64,000 bases of DNA, taken from NCBI RefSeq assembly GCF_041146875.1, contig NZ_JBFRXP010000005.1:95048-159047 (forward strand), given 5' to 3'. Origin of the DNA: Igneacidithiobacillus sp041146875 (GTDB lineage Bacteria; Pseudomonadota; Gammaproteobacteria; Acidithiobacillales; Acidithiobacillaceae). Below are positions 26,312 to 34,001 of this stretch, piece after piece (positions within the stretch are counted from its first letter, which is position 1; every line of letters starts with the position of its first letter). Under the pieces are notes generated by a model. It was not told where the DNA came from and did no database searches. It worked only from the letters and a program-made list of their open reading frames with translations. The translations under genes and the position numbers were made by a program.

Positions 26312-26491
26312 ATGCAATCTCCAGAAATTGTGGTGCGGGTAACGTATCCGGGTAACATTTCTACCCAGTATTCTGTCCCATCTTCGACCCGAATCGTGGA
26401 TTTTGTGGAAATGATTTCCCGTATCGGCCCGGTTCTCAAGGTCTCTTTCCCGAAAGAAGATTCCCGGAACCGCCAGAGCAAGGTTGCCTGA
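26312..26491 (+). CDS. Small hypothetical protein (59 aa)
   Basis: Begins at ATG 26312 with AGGG 9-12 bp upstream; GTG 26303 is an alternative start. The peptide QSPEIVVRVTYPGNISTQYS is beta-rich, with a basic C-terminus. No family recognised. Driven by its own strong promoter and followed 2 bp later by the HAD phosphatase gene. Confidence 0.6.
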   Translation: MQSPEIVVRVTYPGNISTQYSVPSSTRIVDFVEMISRIGPVLKVSFPKEDSRNRQSKVA

Positions 26492-26493
26492 GC

Positions 26494-27093
26494 ATGCGGT
26501 CAGGAAGCCGTGCTCCGGTTGTCGTTGTCGACCTTGACGAGGTTTTGCTGGATTTCCAGCAGGCGTGGCGGGACTGCGCCGGCATGGTTCTGCAAAAGGA
26601 GATGGTCCGGCAGTCGGATGCCTATCTCCTGTCTTCCCGGTACGGTCTCACGAAACCGGAAGCCTCGCGGGTATGGGAGGTATTTCACGGGGACGCCTGG
26701 TGGGAAAGGGTGCCGCCACAACCGGATGTCTGGGATTTCATCGCGGAGATGGACCGTGTCGGGGTTTCCCTCTGGGCGGTAACCAACGTGGACCCGCAGT
26801 GGGGGTATGCCCGGGCGCTCTCCCTGGGAGGCGCCATTCCGGAAGGGCGGATTGTCTGTCTGGGCGCGCAGGCCACCGCTGCGGATCGTGCAGAGGTGCT
26901 GCGGCGGTTACGGGCCACTGCGTTTCTGGATGACCTGCCGGAAAATGTGAATGCGGCGGTATCGGTGTTGCCATGCGCGGTGCATCTGAACCGGAATTAT
27001 GCTGACCGTGGAGTTGCGCAACACCCTGCATCCGTCATCGATCATCTGCTGGATTTCCCTGTGGTGCTGGAGTCGATGTTCCGGCAATCCTGA
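26494..27093 (+). CDS. HAD-superfamily hydrolase
   Basis: 199 residues with HAD motif I at VVVDLDEVLLDF (nucleophile DxD), motif II at the AVTNVD stretch near residue 96, and an acidic motif IV in TAFLDDLPENVNAA. The layout matches small phosphatases related to 5'(3')-deoxyribonucleotidases, but the substrate cannot be read from sequence. Nucleotide salvage would fit its position before recJ and dnaB. The gene ends 29 bp before recJ. Confidence 0.75.
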   Translation: MRSGSRAPVVVVDLDEVLLDFQQAWRDCAGMVLQKEMVRQSDAYLLSSRYGLTKPEASRVWEVFHGDAWWERVPPQPDVWDFIAEMDRVGVSLWAVTNVDPQWGYARALSLGGAIPEGRIVCLGAQATAADRAEVLRRLRATAFLDDLPENVNAAVSVLPCAVHLNRNYADRGVAQHPASVIDHLLDFPVVLESMFRQS

Positions 27094-27122
27094 AGTTTCC
27101 GCCCTCTGTACAGGAGTCTGTC

Positions 27123-28952
27123 ATGTTGCAATCCCGTCCGGTTTCCCCAGAGGCGCTGGCCGCCCTGCAGCCTTTGCGGCTGGACCCCGTGTTGGCGCGT
27201 CTGTATGCGAGCCGGGGCATTCGTGCGCCGGACGATCTGGATCTGGGGGTAGGTAAACTGCTGACGCCGTCCCTGCTGGGGTTGCGGGAATCCGTCGCGC
27301 GCCTGCAGCGGGCCATCCAGGAGAAGGAGTTGATCTGTGTCGTCGGGGACTGGGATGTGGATGGTGCCACTTCCACGGCGTTGGCGGTCACCGCATTGCG
27401 GGCGTTTGGCGCGGTGGTGGAATACCGTCTCCCCAACCGTTTCGCCCATGGATACGGGTTGTCTCCCCTGCTGGTGGAAGAGGTGCTGGCGCCGATGCGC
27501 CCCCGTCCTGCCCTGTTGTTGACCGTGGATAACGGCATTGCGGCAATCGCCGGGGTTGCCAGCGCAAAGAAGTACGGCATGGAGGTCATCGTCACCGACC
27601 ATCATCTGCCGGGAGACGCTGTGCCGGACACCCCCTGGATCGTGAATCCCCATCAGCCGGGTTGCCCGTTCCCGGCAAAGACACTCTGCGGAGTGGGGGT
27701 CGTCTGGTATCTGATGGCGGCGCTCTGGCGGTCGTTGACGAAAACGGGCGTCTTGCCCGCGGAACCCCGTCTGCCGATGCAATGGCTGGATCTGGTGGCT
27801 CTGGGGACCGTGGCGGATCTGGTGCCTCTGGATACGAACAACCGCCGGCTGGTGGCGGCGGGGTTGCGGCAGATTCGCAAGGGTAACGCCAGGCCGGGAA
27901 TCGGGGCACTGATGACCGTGTCCGGGTGCGCGGTGGAATCGGTCAGCGCGCAGGATTTCGGGTTTCGCCTGGGTCCACGCCTGAATGCCGCGGGGCGGCT
28001 GGACGACATGCGCATCGGGGTGGAACTGCTGCTGGAGAGGGACGGGGAACGTGCCCTGGAGAAGGCGAAGACGCTGGATGCCATCAACCGGGAACGGCGC
28101 GAGGTGCAGCATGAGGGTCTGCAGTCCGCGCAAGAGATTCTGGAGACGTTGAGCCTGCCGGAAGAAGAAAAGATCCTCGTGGTTTTCGACGAACAGGGAC
28201 ATGAAGGGGTGGTCGGGCTGGTGGCGGGCGCCATTCGGGAATCGCGTCACCGTCCGGCCATCGTTTTTGCCCCAGCGGAAGAAGGGCGCGCATGGCGGGG
28301 CTCCGCGCGTTCGGTTCCCGGTGTGCATATCCGGGACTTTCTGGCACGGTTGGACGGGCTGTTCCCCGGCATGATCGACAAATTTGGCGGGCACGCCATG
28401 GCCGCGGGTCTGGGGTTGCGTGCGGAGCAGGCGGAACGGTTCCGGCGGGAAGCGGCGCGGTTGGCGGAATCGTTCGTGGACGATAGCGCGCTGACGGAGG
28501 TGGTCTGGACCGATGGGGAGATCCCTGCGGGTTGGGGCACGCTGGAAAATGTTTCCCTGCTGGAAGCTGCTGGCCCCTGGGGGCAAGGGTTCCCTGATCC
28601 GTTGTTCCAGGGAACCTTCCGGCTGGTGACGCTGGAGCGGATCGGCGCGGACAAACAGACGCGCAAGATGACGCTGGCTACGGCGGAGGGGGAATCGCAT
28701 CTGGCCCTGCAGTTCCGTTGTGGAGAGCCGGATGCGTCGGAATTGCAGGCAGGCAGTTGGTACACGGTAGCGTATCAGTTGCAGATCAACCGTTGGCGTG
28801 GTCAGGAAACCGTGCAGCGGATCGTGCAGAAGATCGGTCCTGCGGTCGCTCCAGAGATTCCGTCTGAACCTTTGGTGGCGGCATGTCCGGAAGACGGGGT
28901 GCCGGTTGGCGGCGAGTTTCTGGAACTGGATGAATTTGAGGCGTGCAAGTGA
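27123..28952 (+). CDS. recJ: Single-strand-specific 5'-3' exonuclease RecJ
   Basis: 609 residues, close to the usual RecJ length. DHH-family motifs are clear: DWDVDGATSTALA near residue 76 (motif I), LTVDNGI near 139, TDHHLPGD near 158 (DHH), LVALGTVADLVPL near 222, and RLNAAGRLDDM near 283. The DHHA1 region contains GHEGVVGLVAGAI and FGGHAMAAGLGL near residue 420. RecJ degrades 5' single strands in recombination and repair. An element-borne copy beside DnaB suggests roles in plasmid-like replication or recombination of the excised circle. A Shine-Dalgarno lies at CAGGAG. The stop overlaps the dnaB start. Confidence 0.93.
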   Translation: MLQSRPVSPEALAALQPLRLDPVLARLYASRGIRAPDDLDLGVGKLLTPSLLGLRESVARLQRAIQEKELICVVGDWDVDGATSTALAVTALRAFGAVVEYRLPNRFAHGYGLSPLLVEEVLAPMRPRPALLLTVDNGIAAIAGVASAKKYGMEVIVTDHHLPGDAVPDTPWIVNPHQPGCPFPAKTLCGVGVVWYLMAALWRSLTKTGVLPAEPRLPMQWLDLVALGTVADLVPLDTNNRRLVAAGLRQIRKGNARPGIGALMTVSGCAVESVSAQDFGFRLGPRLNAAGRLDDMRIGVELLLERDGERALEKAKTLDAINRERREVQHEGLQSAQEILETLSLPEEEKILVVFDEQGHEGVVGLVAGAIRESRHRPAIVFAPAEEGRAWRGSARSVPGVHIRDFLARLDGLFPGMIDKFGGHAMAAGLGLRAEQAERFRREAARLAESFVDDSALTEVVWTDGEIPAGWGTLENVSLLEAAGPWGQGFPDPLFQGTFRLVTLERIGADKQTRKMTLATAEGESHLALQFRCGEPDASELQAGSWYTVAYQLQINRWRGQETVQRIVQKIGPAVAPEIPSEPLVAACPEDGVPVGGEFLELDEFEACK

Positions 28953-30394
28953 TGATGGATATGCCTTCATATTTTTCAGAAGAAATTCCGCTCTTTTTCC
29001 AGGAAGAAGGCGGGGAACCATTATCCCTGGATCGGTCATTGCTGTATCGCCAGGCGGAGCGTTGTCTGTTTTCCGTTTTGCTGGTGGAGCCGGAACAGTG
29101 GGAGGATGCCCGTCCGTACATGGCGGCGGAAGATTTTTTCGAGAAGCGGCACCGGGTGCTGTTCGACGCCATGGAGGCTCTGCTGAATGAGGGGCAGCCG
29201 GTGGACGTGCTCACGGTAGGAGAATATCTGGAGCGGGAAGAAACGCTGGCGGATATCGGTGGGCTGACCTATCTGATTGAGGTGGCCCAGGAGGGAATGG
29301 TGCTCCTGCCTGCGGTAGAGTATGCAAAAAAGGTGCGGGAATATGCCTTGTTGCGTGCGCTGACGGAGACGGGACGGGAGATTGCCGGATTGCCGGAGTC
29401 TCCCGCGGGGCGCACGGCGAAAGACCTGGTGCTGGTGGCCGGGGACCGCATTTCCGCTCTGATGGACCGTCAGGCGGTCGGGATGGATGATCTGAAGCCG
29501 GTTCGGGATTTTCTGCCGGATTTCATCGACGAGATGGAGGAGTCCTCGCGCAGGAAGGAAACCGTTACCGGGTTGCCTACCGGGTTTGTGGAACTGGACG
29601 AGATGACTTCCGGGTTGCATCCCGAGCAGTTGCTGGTGATTGCCGGGCGCCCGGCCATGGGGAAAACCGCCTTTGCGATGAACATCGTGGAGCATGTGGT
29701 CTGTGAGCGAAAGAAAGGGGTTGCGGTATTCAGCATGGAAATGCCAGTTCGGGAGCTGCTGCTGCGACACATCGCTTCTTTGGGGCGGATTCCGCAGGGG
29801 CGGATCCGTTCCGGGCAACTGGGGCAGGACGACTGGCCCAGGATTGGCACCGCGGTTGGCCTGTTGAACCCGGCGCCGCTGTATCTGGACACGTCTTCCA
29901 GTCTGACCATCGGGGAGATGCGGGCCAAGCTCCGGCAGGTGCGGCGCAAGATGGAGTTGTCCCTGGTTGTCGTGGACTATCTGCAGTTGATGAATGCCGG
30001 CGCACGGCATCGTGGCAACCGGGTGTCGGAGATTGCGGAAATCAGCCGGGGGCTGAAGGTGCTGGCGAAAGATCTGCAGGTTCCGGTGATTGCGTTATCC
30101 CAGTTGAATCGTGGAGTGGAAAGCCGGACGGAAAAGCGTCCGCTGTTATCGGACCTGCGGGAGTCCGGTTCCATCGAGCAGGATGCCGACATGATTTTCC
30201 TGCTGTACCGTGATGAGGTGTACAACCGGGACAAGGAGGAGGTCAAGGGGCTGGCGGAGGTGATCGTCGCCAAGCAGCGCAATGGCGCAACGGGCAGTGT
30301 CCGGCTGGAGTTTGCGGGAGAGTATTCGAGGTTTTCCAACGGCCCTGGCAGCAACGAAGAGCCGTATGGCGGGGGTGGGTATGTGGGGTTTTGA
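28952..30394 (+). CDS. dnaB: Replicative DNA helicase DnaB
   Basis: 480 residues from ATG 28952, which has GAGG 10 bp upstream and overlaps the recJ stop; a GTG at 28943 is possible. Contains the N-terminal helical domain (AERCLFSVLLVEPEQWEDARPYM) and the RecA-like motor: GLPTGFVELDEMTSG, Walker A GRPAMGKTAFAMN, the GVAVFSMEMP strand, Walker B LVVVDYLQLM, and the C-terminal FLYRDEVYNRD and QRNGATGSV arginine-finger region. DnaB unwinds DNA at forks as a hexamer. Carrying its own helicase suggests the element can replicate autonomously after excision. No helicase loader was seen. Confidence 0.95.
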   Translation: MMDMPSYFSEEIPLFFQEEGGEPLSLDRSLLYRQAERCLFSVLLVEPEQWEDARPYMAAEDFFEKRHRVLFDAMEALLNEGQPVDVLTVGEYLEREETLADIGGLTYLIEVAQEGMVLLPAVEYAKKVREYALLRALTETGREIAGLPESPAGRTAKDLVLVAGDRISALMDRQAVGMDDLKPVRDFLPDFIDEMEESSRRKETVTGLPTGFVELDEMTSGLHPEQLLVIAGRPAMGKTAFAMNIVEHVVCERKKGVAVFSMEMPVRELLLRHIASLGRIPQGRIRSGQLGQDDWPRIGTAVGLLNPAPLYLDTSSSLTIGEMRAKLRQVRRKMELSLVVVDYLQLMNAGARHRGNRVSEIAEISRGLKVLAKDLQVPVIALSQLNRGVESRTEKRPLLSDLRESGSIEQDADMIFLLYRDEVYNRDKEEVKGLAEVIVAKQRNGATGSVRLEFAGEYSRFSNGPGSNEEPYGGGGYVGF

Positions 30395-30707
30395 CCAACG
30401 GGCGCAACCTTCCAGATGGGTTGCCGCCTGCCTTCTGGCCGGACTCATGGCGGTTGCGCCGATGGCCCAGGCTGGGCTGCTGGGCGCGTTGATCGGTGGC
30501 GCCATTGCTCACCACGAAGAGGAAAAGGCCAGGCAAGATGGGCAGCCTGCAGCTGGAGTGGCTGGTGTCGTGGCGGGAATCGCTGCGGAAGGCGTGGCCG
30601 TCCACGAGGTGAAGGACCACCAGTTCCTGGCGCTGGCGGGTGGAGCCGTGGCGACGATGGCTGTGGACGGTGAAGCCAGGGCTTATCTGGAGAGGCATCA
30701 GTGCTAA
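30381..30707 (+). CDS. Small exported glycine-rich protein
   Basis: 108 residues from ATG 30381, just inside the dnaB end, with GGGGGTGGG before it. A signal peptide is evident (SRWVAACLLAGLMAVAPMAQA), then a short Gly/Ala-rich hydrophobic region GLLGALIGGAIA resembling a glycine-zipper, and later VAGVVAGIAA and LALAGGAVATMAVDG. Likely periplasmic or membrane-associated. The following AHH-nuclease-like gene starts within its last codons, so the two may be functionally linked. Confidence 0.6.
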   Translation: MWGFDQRAQPSRWVAACLLAGLMAVAPMAQAGLLGALIGGAIAHHEEEKARQDGQPAAGVAGVVAGIAAEGVAVHEVKDHQFLALAGGAVATMAVDGEARAYLERHQC

Positions 30708-30967
30708 CTGCCGCCGGAGAGCCGAAGCCTGGTAAAGGATGCGCGGCGCACCATATCGTGATGAAGGATGATGGGAAATTTCCGGCATCGAAAAATGCCA
30801 GGAAAATTCTGGAAGAGTGTGGTATTGACCCACTCGGGCACGCATTCTCACTGCCGGCGATCTGTCGGAAACCAGACCATTCCCAAGCAAAGAAGACCTT
30901 GGGCCTGGTTAGTACCGACTTTACGGCAATTATCAAAACATGGTTTCCTGATGGACCCAAGACGTAA
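30701..30967 (+). CDS. AHH/HNH-type nuclease-like protein
   Basis: 88 residues, GTG start overlapping the stop of the preceding gene. The segment GKGCAAHHIVMKDDGKF with ARKILEECGID and a later LPAICRKPDH matches the layout of the AHH nuclease family of the HNH/Endonuclease VII superfamily, which typically forms the toxic tip of polymorphic toxins. Here it is a free-standing protein of only domain size. A preceding exported protein and a following cytoplasmic protein hint at a delivery/toxin/immunity arrangement, but that is inference. Confidence 0.6.
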   Translation: MLTAAGEPKPGKGCAAHHIVMKDDGKFPASKNARKILEECGIDPLGHAFSLPAICRKPDHSQAKKTLGLVSTDFTAIIKTWFPDGPKT

Positions 30968-31116
30968 TCCTTTTGAACGGCAAGGAGTGGCAGGAATGGC
31001 CTGCTGGTTGTAACAGGGAGGGTACTGGAGAACTGACGCTGGTGCGCAGTCGAGTGGCTCCGGCAGGTTCATTGTCGTGACGTGATATACCCGATTTTTG
31101 TTTTTGGAGGTTGATG

Positions 31117-32151
31117 ATGGCTATGGAACAGGCGGATATGGCGGGCAAGGACTGGTTTGGTCTCCAATTCAGGACTTATATGGACTCTGGGAAGTCTGCG
31201 GTGGGCTTGTCCGACCCCATCATCACCAGTGTTTGTGGGGATGAGATCGAGTATGGGAAGCTGTTTGCTTATTGCTTTCGACGGTTTGGTTACCCAGACC
31301 GGGGCTGGGATGGTTACAAGGAACTGGTTTCATACTGCCTCACGACCCCGCATCCGGACATGGTGTTGAGAATTACGCCGTATGTTGGGAACACTTCTGT
31401 CATCAGTCTGCAATTTCTGGTGGAGCGAGGAACATTCATGGCTATTAAGGCTTATGCGAAGCGTGATCGCGTGGCCTGGGAAGGTCGGTCTTTGGATTAT
31501 GCGGAAAAACAGGGGCTTCCTGACTGGATGCCTGAGTGGGTCAACATCTTCAACACGGAATTCCGCACGGTATTAATTCCTAACGTTCCTTATGCTGAAA
31601 ATTGGCGGCAGGCCGTTAATTTCTGTTTTCCCTATGGCGAAAACTTAATTCCTAACGTTCCTTATGCTGAAAATTGGCGGCAGGCCGTTAATTTCTGTTT
31701 TCCCTATGGCGAAAACGGATATCGTCCATACGAGCTAGCGAATCGTGTCGTACAGTTCTGCAAGAACCTACACGACGATTATGCTCAGATCGAGCCATGG
31801 CCAGCCTATTATATGCGCCCAGCCGACGTGAAGGATTGGAACGACGATGATCCGCTCAAGCCACTTGCACAGGCTGCTATGGTAGCGCTGGAAGACCTGC
31901 GCACTCCTGTGGGCGTCCGAGATCAATCTATTAATGCATTCGGCAAGGTTGGGTCAGGTTGTGCCAATGTTAAAGCCGCGCTTAGCGCAGGCTATCCGTC
32001 AGGGGCGATTGGGAATTACGCGCCCAAAGAATTCGCCGAACTTCATGAGTTTATTCTGAAGCTAGGGAAAGGCAACGTCAAGCGGGGAATCAAGAAAGTC
32101 ATCAGGGCGACGCTCAAGACCGTCCTGGGTTCATCTGAAACAGAAAGATGA
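31117..32151 (+). CDS. Hypothetical protein with 24-residue duplication
   Basis: 344 residues from ATG 31117, 6 bp after TGGAGG; TTG 31111 and ATG 31114 lie closer. A soluble protein rich in Trp, Tyr and Phe, with no recognised family. Residues 153-176 are repeated exactly as 177-200 because of a 72-bp tandem duplication. GC content is lower than neighbouring genes, consistent with recent acquisition. Being next to a nuclease-like gene, it could be the cognate immunity or partner protein, but a 140-bp gap separates them and this is unproven. The C-terminus is Lys/Arg-rich. Confidence 0.6.
   Translation: MAMEQADMAGKDWFGLQFRTYMDSGKSAVGLSDPIITSVCGDEIEYGKLFAYCFRRFGYPDRGWDGYKELVSYCLTTPHPDMVLRITPYVGNTSVISLQFLVERGTFMAIKAYAKRDRVAWEGRSLDYAEKQGLPDWMPEWVNIFNTEFRTVLIPNVPYAENWRQAVNFCFPYGENLIPNVPYAENWRQAVNFCFPYGENGYRPYELANRVVQFCKNLHDDYAQIEPWPAYYMRPADVKDWNDDDPLKPLAQAAMVALEDLRTPVGVRDQSINAFGKVGSGCANVKAALSAGYPSGAIGNYAPKEFAELHEFILKLGKGNVKRGIKKVIRATLKTVLGSSETER
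31573..31716 (+). repeat. Perfect 72-bp tandem duplication inside a gene
   Basis: Two identical units, 31573-31644 and 31645-31716, each beginning TTAATTCCTAACG, keep the reading frame and duplicate 24 residues (LIPNVPYAENWRQ...). Exact identity implies a very recent event. Confidence 0.95.
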
Positions 32152-32165
32152 AATGTAAAGAAAAT

Positions 32166-32194
32166 TTGACATTCTCCTGATGTTGTGGTACCCT
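32166..32194 (+). promoter_or_regulatory. Second hipB promoter
   Basis: TTGACA 32166-32171, 17-bp spacer, TACCCT at 32189-32194. Similar in sequence to the hipB promoter at 8055. Confidence 0.65.
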
Positions 32195-32224
32195 GTTTGG
32201 CAGGTGAGAGAAGAGGGTGCGGTC

Positions 32225-32548
32225 ATGGATATCCAGACGTTGGGAAAGCAGTTGCGGGATCGTCGCAGGGCGTTGGGAAAGACGCAGGCGGAGGTGGCGT
32301 TGGCCGTGGGGATTTCCCGCGCCACGTTGATTGCGCTGGAAAACGGCAATGGACTGTCGCTGGAGAAATTCACGCGGTTGGCGCAGGTGCTGGGCCTGGA
32401 GGTTTCCTGTGTCGAAAGTGACTTTGCGGAGCCCGCACAGGCGCAGGACGCGCCGGTTTCCGATCTTGCGCTGCAGTCCTTGCGGAAAAAGCGATTCCCG
32501 GTCCTGCAGGAACTCCTGCTGCTGGCGGCTGCCGACCGATGCGCGTGA
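32225..32548 (+). CDS. HipB-like XRE-family antitoxin/repressor (second copy)
   Basis: 107 residues from ATG 32225. The HTH region LGKQLRDRRRALGKTQAEVALAVGISRATLIALENG covers residues 5-45, with a short helical C-terminus. Overlaps the hipA-like gene by 10 bp, the usual hipBA layout. HipB binds its own operators and its HipA partner. The partner here lacks its kinase core, so the gene may act only as a regulator. Paralogous to the protein at 8120. Confidence 0.87.
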   Translation: MDIQTLGKQLRDRRRALGKTQAEVALAVGISRATLIALENGNGLSLEKFTRLAQVLGLEVSCVESDFAEPAQAQDAPVSDLALQSLRKKRFPVLQELLLLAAADRCA

Positions 32549-33936
32549 TCGATGAAATGGCGGTGTACTGCCAGGATCGCCTGGCCGGGCATCTTCGCAA
32601 AACCGGAGAGATGACCCCGCGTGGCTTGCAGGTTCTCTATGATTTCCAGTATGTCGATTCGGCGTTGGAAGAAGATCTGGTTTCCCTGGCGATGCCGGTT
32701 GGAGGTCGGTATGACCGGCTGTTTGACGTACCTCCCGCGTTTCAGGTGTCCCTGCCGGAAGGGTGGGTCTACAAACAACTGGTTTCCGCCTATGGCAAGG
32801 CAGTGGATCTTTCTGATCCGTTCGCCTTGCTGAAGGTTGCGGGCCGCAATCCGGTCGGGCGGGTAACCTTTGGCGGTGCCCGGAAGCCTGCGCGTATGGA
32901 GGATGCCTTGCGGGATGCCATCTTGCACGAAGATCACCGGTGCTGGATGCAGGACATTCTGGAACAGGTATCTCCAGAGCACCTGGGGGTGTCCGGCGCG
33001 ATGCCAAAGCTGGTGGTGGATGCGCAGGATGGATATGGGCCTTTCGTATTTGACCAGCATATCCTGAAACTGGAACAGCCACGATATTCCGGTATTGCGC
33101 TGGCTGAGGAATTTGCCTTGCGCTGTTCGGCGAAGGAATATTTCATGCGCATCGCCTATGCCTCCGACCTCCACCTGGAGTTTGGTTCACCCTTGACGCT
33201 GACCGGTCTATCCGGTGTGGACGTGCTGGTCCTGGCCGGCGACGTGGACACCATGCCGGAGGATTACACGGAGTTTTTGCGCAAACTGCGCCTGGCTTAC
33301 GACGGCCCCGTGATTTTCGTGCTGGGCAACCACGAATATTATAACGGGGTCTTTCCCGATGACCGGCAGAAGTACCGGGAGGCCATCGCCCACGACTGTC
33401 GGGCGTTCCTGCTGGAAAACGAAGCAGTGGTTCTGGGCGGCGTCCGTTTCCTGGGCGCCACCCTCTGGACGGATTTCGCCGGTGGGAAGCAGATGCGCAA
33501 CTGTCAGCACATGATGTCTGATTTCGCGGTGATCCAGGAGGGGGAGAATGGAAGCCTGATAACCCCCGATGCCATCCTCAAGGTCCACCAGGAAAGCATC
33601 GCCTGGCTGGAAGACCAATTCACCAACCATCCACATGACGGACCGACTGAGGTCATCACCCATCACGCACCCAGTTTTCAGAGCCAGCATCCCCGGTTTG
33701 CCGGAAGCCCCATATCAGGCGGTTTCTGCTCGAATCTGGATCGCCATGTTGAACGCTGGAAGCCCGATGTCTGGATTCACGGTCATGTGCATGATCCGAT
33801 GGATTATCGCCTGGGCAAGCCCCCCTTGCAGGGGGCAACGCGGGTGCTCTGCAATCCCTGGGGCTATCCGGATGAAGGCCGGGCACGGGAATACCGGGTT
33901 GCGGTCCTGAGAGGGACCAAGACTATTGCGGATTGA
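32539..33936 (+). CDS. HipA N-terminal half fused in frame to a metallophosphoesterase
   Basis: 465 residues. Residues 1-200 are HipA: the N-terminal subdomain with PPAFQVSLPEG and AGRNPVGRVTFGG, then SGAMPKLVVD and HILKLEQPRYSGIALAEEFALR, the start of the kinase domain. Where the catalytic core should follow, the sequence switches to a complete calcineurin-like phosphoesterase from residue 203 (nt 33145): SDLHLE, AGDVD, GNHEYY, ITHHAPS and GHVHDP supply the metal ligands. A ribosome site (GAAGGAA) precedes the ATG at 33145, so the phosphoesterase can be made alone. The kinase is inactive by truncation; the phosphoesterase substrate is unknown. Confidence 0.8.
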   Translation: MRVIDEMAVYCQDRLAGHLRKTGEMTPRGLQVLYDFQYVDSALEEDLVSLAMPVGGRYDRLFDVPPAFQVSLPEGWVYKQLVSAYGKAVDLSDPFALLKVAGRNPVGRVTFGGARKPARMEDALRDAILHEDHRCWMQDILEQVSPEHLGVSGAMPKLVVDAQDGYGPFVFDQHILKLEQPRYSGIALAEEFALRCSAKEYFMRIAYASDLHLEFGSPLTLTGLSGVDVLVLAGDVDTMPEDYTEFLRKLRLAYDGPVIFVLGNHEYYNGVFPDDRQKYREAIAHDCRAFLLENEAVVLGGVRFLGATLWTDFAGGKQMRNCQHMMSDFAVIQEGENGSLITPDAILKVHQESIAWLEDQFTNHPHDGPTEVITHHAPSFQSQHPRFAGSPISGGFCSNLDRHVERWKPDVWIHGHVHDPMDYRLGKPPLQGATRVLCNPWGYPDEGRAREYRVAVLRGTKTIAD

Positions 33937-34001
33937 CTGGCTGCGCATTTTATGCAAGATTTCTAACATTCTGCAACTTTTCTGCGAACCGTGCGAATTT
34001 T

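Noticed and set aside
27042..29039. Long antisense open frame (665 codons) opposite recJ
   Set aside because: High-GC shadow frame; recJ on the plus strand has all DHH motifs.
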